Shown here piece by piece: positions 55,464-64,000 of a stretch of 64,000 nucleotides of DNA. Within the stretch, counting starts at the first letter, position 1. Each line of letters begins with the position of its first letter. Source of the DNA: Paraphysomonas bandaiensis (Eukaryota > Chrysophyceae); assembly GCA_965644295.1 (NCBI GenBank), contig CBFFRP010000430.1, positions 124,001 through 188,000 of the forward strand. Direction: 5' to 3'. The notes below the pieces were generated by a model. That model was given only the letters and a program-made list of their open reading frames with translations, ran no database searches and was not told where the DNA came from. Made by a program: the position numbers and the translations under genes.

Positions 55464-58400
55464 ATGTCTCCTTGGGACATATCTACACTCAAATCACAGG
55501 GATATCGTACAGGCTCCATTATACGTGTACATATGCATAATTTTATTAATTATGATGATGCAGAAGTCTTTCCTGGTCCTCATTTGAATGTCGTTTTAGG
55601 TCCTAATGGGACAGGGAAGAGCGCATTGACACATTGCATATGTTTAGCATGTGGTGGATCCCCAAAATCAATTGGCCGATCTGATGATATGACAACATTC
55701 GTTAAAAATGGTAAAGAAGGAGAAATAACATTTTGTGAAGTTGATATATTAAAACATGATTCGGTTGTAACTGTAAGACGAATAATTAATTCTGAGACAC
55801 AAGGAAGTAAATGGATGGTAGATGGGAAATCTTCTACCCAGAAAGAGGTCAAGAAGATGATGGCGGCATTGAACATTGATGTTGACAACTTGTGTTCATT
55901 CATGCCCCAGGATAGGGTTGGAACTTTCACACGACAGTCTGCACGGGAGATTCTGCAGCGTACTTTAGAGTGTATCAAAACTACTGGTGAGAAAAGCCTT
56001 CGAGAACAGCAGCTTGAGCTATCTGCAGAACAGCTCAGTAGCAGGGACCGAGAGCTAATGGTGGACTCTCAACAAGACCTGGTGAATAAAATACGCGTTG
56101 AGTTGAGCACTATGCAGTCGGAGGTGGATCGAATTCAGCAGCGTGCAGCTATGGAAGAGAAACTCAAGATGTTCGAAGTCCAAATTGCTGTAGTTGATAT
56201 TAAGAATGCCAATGCTGCAAAAGCATCACGACAGGTGCGTTTTAAAATGCATGCTATCTGTGTTTATATTTCTGGTTGTTTCTAGGAAAAAGTGGATGAC
56301 GCTGTGCGAAATTTAGCCACGGCGTCAGAAAAATTACAGCCACTAGAGGTATGTACCAAGTCATCACTTAATAAATATACGTTTTCATATGCCACTAGCA
56401 TCGCGTCAGAGAACTACAGAAAAAGCATAGCGCTTACGAGCGCACTGTAAGAGCGAGCACTGATAAGAAAATTCGTGCGGACGATGCGCTGGAAAGTGCA
56501 AGGAGCAATTTAAATGAGCGTGACTTAAAGGTGGAAACGGAGAAGACTGCTGTGGACGCATTGGCACGCAACATGGCAGGATTGGAAAACGAGCTTGCTA
56601 ACGCTGACAGAGTCATAGCGAAAGTGGAGGAAGAGTATCAGGTGGCGCATGCTCGTCTTCCTGAACTAAAGGAGCGAATGAGTAAATTGAGTGAGGAGCT
56701 CACTGATGCCACAAGGCATCAGCATGCTGCGCATCAGCGCGTTGACGAGCTGCAGTTTGCCCTGCGTGCCCCTTCAGATGCCATTCAATCTGCTGAGCAC
56801 GAACTCAATAGCCTAAAGGATTTCAGACAAGTGTTTTGCTCCAAGCTTACGGGTAGAGATAGGGACGTGTTGAGGGCAAAGGAGTGGCTAGAAAACAATA
56901 GGGGTCTGTTGCGAGGAGAGTGTTACGGCCCAGTAGGCATGGAGATCCAGGTCAAGGACGATGTTGGAGCACACATTCTCGAGAAATGTGTACCCAGGTC
57001 GAAGCTACTCTCCTTCGTCGTGGAAACAGAAGAAGATGAACAATTACTTAATAGAGAGCTAAGGGATCGACAGAGACTTTCCATCAATATCGTCACAATA
57101 GCTCACAAAGACAATTTTAGATCGCCCTATGGCGACGATTTCATGTTGAAAGGTCGTCAGTGGGGACTACAGGGACACATTGGCGACCTGTACGTAATGC
57201 CTGACCTGGTGCGTCTTCTATTTAACAACTTCAACCGACTACACTGTGGATTGTGGGCGGTATGTCCTCCGGCCTCTATATCACCTGAAACCATGCGTAG
57301 CTTGTGTCCCCCGCACCAGAGTTTCTTCCGCTTGTACGTTGTTGATAAAGATCCCTCGGGCCATATTCGAGAGATTGTTGAACTACGTGGGAGTACAAGT
57401 CGGTATGATCGCGATGGCACCCCGTCAACAGTTATTCAGCCTGTGAATCCTGCACGCTTGATATCTAGCGGTACTGGGGGAGAGGTGGAGGACAAGCGTA
57501 AAACTTTGCAACATGAGATTGAGACCGCGCGAAACAGAGTTAAAGATATCAATGTCGAAATTTCAGTCGCGAAGCGGGAGACGCATGAGTTAGGAAATGC
57601 AGTGACGCGGCTTAGGAGTGGACTCAGTGAGTGTAAGGCGGCCATGTCTGTCCCAGAAAATATACGGCGTAAATTGGAAAGCGAGAAGCGAAAGCGTGCC
57701 GCGGTGGTACGACGACTGGAGGGAGGAGCCGAAAGAGAGAAGCGTCTCGCAGTAGATCGTCTAGGATGTGCTGTGGACTCGTTCTTAGATGCCGTTGGGG
57801 ATCTTCACAGAGAGGCGAATGCATGTATTGATGCGACTATAGCAAAAGTTCACGCCTCGTGGTCAGGAAGGGAGATTAAAGTGGAGCTGAACGAGGCACT
57901 AGCAACTCTTGAAGATGCGAAGAAAGACCTCCAAGAACTGCAGGCAACAGTAAGACAGTTAGAACGAGAAAGGGATCAAGCCAACAGAGAAAATGCTGCC
58001 GCTGAAGACCGCTTTAATAAATTGCAGGAGGAGCTAGGAGGAGCTACAGTTGTTGATAGGCTCTTCAAAAAGTTCACGGCGGAGATTGAAGGGGGGAATG
58101 CTCTCACAAAAATTGATTTGGTGCGGCATATGAATGAGCTCAAGGGTCAGCTGGAAGCAACAGTGGACAATCCGCAACTTATTCAGCGATACAAGGACAC
58201 CACTGAGCGCCTTAAGGTTGAGGATTTGAAGTTATTGGAATTGACAAGGGAGTTCAATGTGGCGAAAGATACTCTAGCTTCACGGGTGGAAGACTGGGAA
58301 GTCGCTGTTGATTCTATCGCCGCTAAGTTATCGAAATCGTTTGAGGAGTACATGCGCGAACTGCAGTATAGCGGCAATATTGAGCTGGTAAAGTGCGGTT

Positions 58401-58974
58401 CTCTTAATGACTACGAAATGCAGATGCGTGTTTCTTTCCGTGATACTATGGCCTTGCAAAAGCTGTCAGGACAAAGCCACTCGGGTGGGGAACGAGCAGT
58501 ATCCACAGTAATGTACCTCATGGCTCTTCAGAGACTTACAAGTTCACCATTCAGAGTGGTCGACGAGATTAATCAGGTGATTTATTAGAAATATATTTAT
58601 GGTCTACTAAACCGCTATTGTAGGGGATGGATGTCCGAAATGAGCGGTTAGTTTTTGATCGTATTGTGCGATCTTGCTGCACGAGCCCCTCTTCGGGGGG
58701 TGGGCTTGAAGACCTGTCGTCTACCTCATCAAGACGCACTGCCACGCCAACTGTGCAATATTTTTTAATCTCACCGAAACTTCTGGAAGGGTTAAAAGCG
58801 ATGGATAACCCTGATGTTACGGTTTTGCTAGTGTGGAACGGTCCAGGTGTTTTATCCAAATGGCAACTTCCCACAGTAACGGCCGCCCTACGCAAGCGGA
58901 AGGCCGAACTAATGGCTGCGAGCAATACCACAGCAAATGGGAGCGTCAACTCGAAGCGTACTAAACAACGTTAG
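55464..58974 (+). CDS. Smc5, structural maintenance of chromosomes protein 5
   Basis: Four exons: 55464-56234, 56286-56348, 56399-58576 and 58624-58974, 1120 residues, the usual Smc5 length. The Walker A motif is GPNGTGKS (about residues 46-53), followed by CSFMPQDRVG. Long coiled coils flank a hinge at about 440-580 (CYGPVGMEIQV). The C-terminal head has the signature QSHSGGERAVSTVMYLMALQ (about 970-990), the Walker B region FRVVDEINQGMD across the last intron, and QYFLISPKLLEGL, which distinguishes Smc5 from Smc6 and other SMCs. With Smc6 and Nse subunits it forms the Smc5/6 DNA repair and recombination complex in the nucleus. The first 400 bp use AT-rich codons. Confidence 0.97.
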
Positions 58975-59484
58975 TAAATCATGGCCAATCAATGATCCCC
59001 ATCATTACGTAGTTTGAATTTGCTCGTTATTCCCAAGTGTTTTATAGTGTTTTCGTGCGCAGTTGTTAGGAAATATAGATAGTATTGCGATTTCATAAAT
59101 ATCTCAAATGTGGTATTTCATAAATAATAAATTGTTTTTTCAATAATTACTACTAGACTATGTTGTTAAGACATCTCCTATTAAAGTGCAACATTCACTC
59201 TAAATATATAACAATGCAAATACACTTTTCCGATATAGCTGCAACGAAACGACCACATACCGTTCTGCTTTTGCTTGCTTAATCCTTTACAACATGACTT
59301 TTACTTGGACGTGTGTGCCTAACGCTTCTTTTCAGCACATTAAACTCCTCACGAACATAAAATATTTACCATTTTTATAAAGACGCACCTTACATATCAA
59401 CAATTTAATTATCCACTTCCTAATCACTACACATTACATAGGTTACAATACATTGAGTATGGCTTTTAATATAATATTTCTTAA
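58975..59484. other. 3' flank of Smc5
   Basis: AT-rich, no gene seen. Confidence 0.35.
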
Positions 59485-61244
59485 TTAAGAAGAGCAACTT
59501 GTGCCTGCCCAATCTACTTGTGCTATCACAAACAACTTGCCGTCCGTGTCTTCGTTACATGTCTTTTGTATGTGCGAATGATCTTCAAAATGATTTTCAC
59601 AGCAGCGGGTGATCCTAATCTTAAGAACCCTCAACAAAGTTGGACTCGCACCCTTTCGTGGTGTTCTGGGGGATAAGTATCGGAGATATTACTAATGAAA
59701 ACTAACGTGAGCCGCATATTATATTATACTCAGCAGAGATTGTTCTGTCTACTCATAGCCTAATGCTTGCGTGGTACAAGGGACACTAAAATAAGTGTCA
59801 CTTGTGTAGACGTATTTTTGGCCTTGACAAATAAATAGCATCCGGGAGTGAGACCACCTCAAGGACAGAGAGAAATAGTTGTTGCACCTTGGTACTTGCG
59901 GTGAAGCACAAGCAGCTTTCGTAACGTTATATATATATAGTAGGATATCAGATTTAAGCATTAGTAATTTCTATTGTTTTGCTATATTAGTTCTGACTTT
60001 TAGACGCCTATTGCTAATAATCAGACGTTCACTACTCCGAAAGGAGAGAGTAGAATAGCTCTAGCTTCAGGTCCTCCCATAGTTATATAAAAGAGTGGTC
60101 TCACTGGTGCAACTTTTCAATCACTAACGCATGATGGGGCAAACTTCTATCAAAATCTGTTACAATTTCAAGCTGATTCCAACATATTCCCCCCACATAT
60201 GTGCACTCGTCTAGAGCACAGGCATCCACCATACATCGCTCTTCAGAGTAACTTATGTAAGAAGCTGTGCATCTTCTCTCTGCTCGGATGGAAACATATT
60301 AATAAGCAAGAAGAATTATAAAAGCATAAATTTACGGCTGACTCTGCTTGAAAACACAGTGACAAAGCCTTGTTATACTCTTTAGACACAGTAGACGTAT
60401 GGGAAAACATAACAGGTCTAACCACATTACCATATTATATATCAGTTCATTCATGATAACAATTTGATGCATTACCTTTTGGCCATTAACCACACAAGTG
60501 CCGTATAAAATAAACTAATGTTTGATGTCAATGACTCAAAAAAGCAAACTCAGCGAGCAAACAGAATGTTGATTATATACCTGATATCTGCTGATTTCAA
60601 AAATTTAAGTCCTTGAGGTGTGAACTCATCTCGTATGCTTGAAATCAGCAGGCATCCCAAAAACCCCGGTTAAGTACCATTCAGATGGACCAAAAGATGC
60701 TCGCCCAATAGTGCCCCTTATTCAAGACGACAGTTGCACGGTTTCCCACTAGCGAAAGTCACTCGGGAGAAGAGTGCAAGGTGAATGCATGTGCTGGATG
60801 AGTGCGCATATTGGAGGAAAGACATTGGAGCCAGCTTAAATTTGCAACAGATTTTGGCAGACATCTATTTCATGCGTCAGCGTGCGAAATTGCACCAGTG
60901 AGACCGCTTCGTGACCGTGGGAGGACCCGGCGCTGGAGCTACTCTACTCTCCTCTCCAGACTACCTGCTGCTGTGAACACCACCTTGAAGAAAGCCCTAA
61001 AGATCTGCCGCATATACAGGAGACATATTATGCCGAAAACACCGACCTCAAGATGTTAGGACAAGTAGATTGGGCAGGAGCGTATGATCCGGCTTAAACA
61101 CACAACTCGTTGTGTGCCCATGTAGCTAACAAAGTCGTGTTGTATAGTTGAGAGCTTGTCGGTGCATGAAATAGTATAACTAGAGTCCTGTTATGCTTAG
61201 TGTCGCGCGAATTGTTAGGTTGGTCGCGGCAACGCACAAGCTTG
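59485..61244. mobile_element. Nested repeat elements, continued at 63655
   Basis: 59485-59625 and 60030-60735 are plus-oriented parts matching 43650-44600. An inverted copy of the 43230-43520 repeat (59626-60030) interrupts them. 60740-61244 is an inverted copy of 43650-44170, in turn cut by the Mutator-like element and resuming after 63654. Confidence 0.65.
60802..61059 (+). CDS. Second copy of the repeat-encoded ORF
   Basis: 85 residues aligned along almost their full length with the ORF at 43844-44104. The conserved Arg-rich block is PVRPLRDRGRTRR. Frame intact; function unknown. Confidence 0.4.
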   Translation: MRILEERHWSQLKFATDFGRHLFHASACEIAPVRPLRDRGRTRRWSYSTLLSRLPAAVNTTLKKALKICRIYRRHIMPKTPTSRC

Positions 61245-61372
61245 GGAAATATTATTCAACCTAGTCAAATTGGTTGAATTACCTAGTCACGCTATTTTTG
61301 GTGGAATAACCTAGTCAAAGTAATAAATGACTCAACCTAGTCAACTTTGGTATTCAACCTAGTCGTTCTTAT
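61245..61372 (+). repeat. Left terminal inverted repeat of the Mutator-like element
   Basis: Several cctagtca/tgactagg motifs at short spacing. The outer about 35 bp match the right end almost perfectly. Confidence 0.8.
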
Positions 61373-61835
61373 ATCCATTGATTACACACTGTGACTGTCT
61401 AAGATACCATCTCACACCACACAATATATTAGTGGCTTACAGAGCATCAAAACAAACACTCGAACATAACAATAAGCTCATATATACATATCTACATAAT
61501 ACAGATGTACGTGTATGTCTATCTAGCCTATCTGTAGCATGTATGCATATAGCGATGGTCCCTGTGAGTGTTATGGGGAGGAGGGTCCATGAAGCTGTGG
61601 GCATAACTCACTCTATGATCCGCAGGACATCTTGAGATCTTCATATGCTGGGAGTGATGGCGCTCACCTTCCTTCACTTCAGCACTGAATGAATGACTTC
61701 GATTGCTGCATTGGCTTTCAGGGGTGCATAAATCTCCCTATTTTTAGTCCAACGGAAAAAAAGGAGGTTTTCAGGGAACAAACTTCTAAAAGCAGCATCA
61801 TTGAAGTGGACTGTAGAGCAGCATCAGAACATCAG
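61373..61835. other. Interior of the Mutator-like element before the satellite
   Basis: Short frames (61378-61635, 61689-61871) without recognised motifs. They may be remnants of the missing transposase or captured host sequence. Confidence 0.35.
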
Positions 61836-62583
61836 CATCATGAGTGTGTCATCAGTCTTACAGCATCATGAGTGTGTCATCAGTCTTACAGCATCATCAT
61901 GAGTGTGTCATCAGAACATCAGCATCATGAGTGTGTCATCAGTCTTACAGCATCATGAGTGTGTCATCAGTCTTACAGTATCATGAGTGTGTCATCAGTC
62001 TTACAGCATCATGAGTGTGTCATCAGTCTTACAGCATCATGAGTGTGTCATCAGTCTTACAGCATCATGAGTGTGTCATCAGCCTTACAGCATCATGAGT
62101 GTGTCATCAGCCTTACAGTATCATGAGTGTGTCATCAGTCTTACAGCATCATGAGGAGGAGTGTGTCATCAGTCTTACAGCATCATGAGTGTGTCATCAG
62201 TCTTACAGTATCATGAGTGTGTCATCAGCCTTACAGCATCATGAGTGTGTCATCAGCCTTACAGTATCATGAGTGTGTCGTCAGTCTTACAGCATCATGA
62301 GTGTGTCATCAGTCTTACAGCATCATGAGTGTGTCATCAGCCTTACAGCATCATGAGTGTGTCATCAGTCTTACAGCATCATGAGTGTGTCATCAGCCTT
62401 ACAGCATCATGAGTGTGTCATCAGCCTTACAGTATCATGAGTGTGTCATCAGTCTTACGGCATCATGAGTGTGTCATCAGTCTTACAGCATCATGAGTGT
62501 GTCATCAGCCTTACAGCATCATGAGTGTGTCATCAGCCTTACAGTATCATGAGTGTGTCATCAGTCTTACAGCATCATGAGTG
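61836..62583 (+). repeat. 28-bp minisatellite, about 26 units
   Basis: The unit catcatgagtgtgtcatcag plus ynttacag alternates tct/cct and cat/tat variants in small higher-order blocks. Because 28 is not a multiple of three, no long frame can cross it. The last unit supplies the ATG of the following ORF. Confidence 0.95.
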
Positions 62584-63406
62584 TAGAGGTTCATTGGTAA
62601 GTATAACGACTCATGGATTATTCATCATTAACAGCGAATAAATTTTTATAGGTACGTGAACTCAAAGAGGAACTTGTTCATTATTGATTATACGAGGGAG
62701 AACAGAATGTGCAAATCTTATATAGATATGTTTCATTCCGTCAAAAGGAAAGATCGACTTTCACTGGGGGAATGTAGGGAGAGGTGTAGTATTGTACTTA
62801 TGCGTCTGAATAGAGTACTAATCATTCTGTAACAGATTTCTCAGTATGTATGTTGTTCGAGAGGTTCCCTACAAAGTGAAGCGCAGAACCTGCACCTCTC
62901 TTGTTTGTAGCTGCCCTAGGTTTTGGGACAATGGTCGATACTGCCCCCACTCGCTAGCAGTACATCACTTGAGAGGTATGGGTAGTACATTTCTTTGTTA
63001 ATTATATTTCTTAATATTGCCACCAGGGGACATTGATGTGAAGCACATGTCCAGCTCGATCAGGCCTGCTAGGAAACGCAGCCGGCCTCGCAATGCAGCA
63101 AAAGCTTTAATCAATGATGAATCCATTGATGTCATGGCCCTCAAGCCAGGGAACTGGAAGAATACGTACGTTCGCCACCCCCAGTACCTGAATGGTATGT
63201 GCGTAGATTACCGCGTAGTGGCGAATCACAAGAATGAAAAACTCCTTCGATGGCAGTGTCGGTTCTCGGATGCCCCTGATGACATACTTCCATACCCTAA
63301 GATTGTTGGGTTCGATGCCCATGAAATGAAGGAGGCTGTCGAACTTCACCGGACTTGGTCACGAGAAACTGCGCATTTCTCGTTCGATTGCGAAGACGAA
63401 ATGTGA
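62577..63406 (+). CDS. SWIM zinc-finger protein from the Mutator-like element
   Basis: Four exons join in phase: 62577-62596, 62652-62783, 62836-62975 and 63027-63406, 223 residues. Introns are 52-55 nt. A SWIM finger (C-x-C-xn-C-x-H) is visible: CSCPRFWDNGRYCPHSLAVH, near residues 80-100. A basic stretch (RPARKRSRPR) and a C-terminal domain with tryptophans follow. In Mutator transposases SWIM lies after the catalytic domain, so this looks like a 5'-truncated transposase whose start codon is now given by the satellite. It could be a DNA-binding regulator of the element or a relic; the intact splicing argues for recent function. Confidence 0.65.
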
Positions 63407-63489
63407 TGCATTGCATGTGTACAATAGATGCATTTGTATTAATTGATGGCTAGAGTATGCTCCCATGTTTGAGTAGAAGTTATTATTTT

Positions 63490-63654
63490 TGACTAGGTGA
63501 ATACCTTAAAACACCTAGTCAACCTAGTCATTGTAAACTGAAAATATGAATTATTAAATGACTAGGTTTTTCACCTACTTGACTAGGTTTTTACACCAAT
63601 TTTGGTGTGACTAGGTAGTTCAACCATTTTGACTAGGTTGAATAATACATCCCC
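63490..63654 (-). repeat. Right terminal inverted repeat of the Mutator-like element
   Basis: Inverse of the left end with more tgactagg repeats. It ends at aataatacatcccc before the duplicated target. Confidence 0.8.
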
Positions 63655-64000
63655 ACAAGCTTGTGCTTCTTCATAATCAGATTTTCAATGATAAATAAAT
63701 AGGTTTGCTCGCGTAATGTGTACTTTACTGTTTCTTATCTGACAGCTACGATATATAAGAGCAAGAAGTCGCTTAAATACCTATATTTACTTTCACTACT
63801 CCTTATTCTTGATGCTCTGTGCACATTTATTTTGTCAACTTCTGTTATGTACTATATACGAGGAATAGCAGTTAGCAATTCTATTACTTGAGAAATTAAA
63901 ATACGATTACTTACCTGAGAAGTTGCTGGTTGCTAAGCTAAGAACTAAGTAAAAATATTTCATTGTTGTTATTATTGACTATAAACAACAGGATGAAGCT
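63655..64000. other. Resumed repeat flank and AT-rich end of window
   Basis: 63655-63700 continues the interrupted repeat (caagcttgtgcttcttcata, matching the inverse of about 43650-43675). The rest shows no gene. Confidence 0.45.

Larger units (their letters stand above)
61245..63654. mobile_element. Mutator-like DNA transposon with SWIM ORF and satellite
   Basis: Terminal inverted repeats of roughly 130-160 bp begin tattattcaacctagtcaaa on the left and its inverse on the right, rich in repeated cctagtca. Flanking cacaagcttg occurs at 61235-61244 and 63654-63663, a 9-10 bp target duplication as made by Mutator-like elements. It sits inside an older repeat whose pre-insertion sequence is seen at about 43670. 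The catalytic transposase core is absent. Confidence 0.85.

Noticed and set aside
1-64000. tRNA, rRNA, CRISPR, riboswitch or bacterial operon features
   Set aside because: I looked for cloverleaf-like and rRNA-like stretches and regular spacer arrays. The satellites have no unique spacers, and no tRNA or rRNA gene could be supported.

Overview
The window is nuclear DNA from a eukaryote. Most genes are split by short GT-AG introns, commonly 41-72 nt, often with a CTAAC or CTAAT branch-like motif 10-40 nt before the acceptor. The base composition is AT-rich, with many TATG/TACA microsatellites. Combining a SHAQKYF-type Myb domain, an HSF-type DNA-binding domain, a KIX-like domain, an EDR2-C (DUF1336) protein and a hybrid histidine kinase suggests a free-living or parasitic protist, perhaps a stramenopile. 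That placement is inference; no rRNA or tRNA gene is visible to settle it. No prokaryotic operon, CRISPR array or origin is present.

Layout: 1-1125 is a minisatellite abutting the 3' part of a reelin-like multi-pass membrane protein gene (1157-4273, +). A secreted DUF6748-like protein (5064-5912, -) is divergent from an SLC25A44-like mitochondrial carrier (6590-7522, +). Old dispersed repeats precede an intact Ty1/copia retrotransposon (8325-14057, -) with identical LTRs. Then come a small unknown gene (14581-15037, -), an RCC1-BTB protein (15812-17747, +), a HAD phosphatase-like protein (18398-18961, -), a PX plus EDR2-C protein (19564-22053, +), a cysteine-rich type I membrane protein (24219-24991, +), a Patched/RND-type sterol-sensing-domain protein (26150-29720, -), a degenerate membrane hybrid histidine kinase (32484-34970, -), a Ser-rich membrane-anchored protein (35701-36483, +), a Myb-ankyrin-histone deacetylase fusion (38017-41521, +), a KIX-HSF transcription factor (45622-48556, -) and Smc5 (55464-58974, +).

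The intergenic DNA is rich in mobile elements: a dead hAT element with terminal inverted repeats and an 8-bp target duplication (41860-43086); at least eight copies of a dispersed repeat family; a 3-kb foldback element with near-identical 1.1-kb arms (52294-55295) just upstream of Smc5; and a Mutator-like element (61245-63654) with a 9-10 bp target duplication. The last carries a spliced SWIM zinc-finger ORF next to a 28-bp satellite and sits inside older repeats.

The host genes do not form an operon-like pathway. Their themes are membrane and lipid biology (Patched-like, PX-EDR2, carrier, reelin-like), signalling (histidine kinase, RCC1-BTB) and chromatin or transcription (Myb-ANK-HDAC, KIX-HSF, Smc5). 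Exon structures were inferred by eye from reading-frame continuity and splice-site consensus and should be confirmed with RNA evidence.
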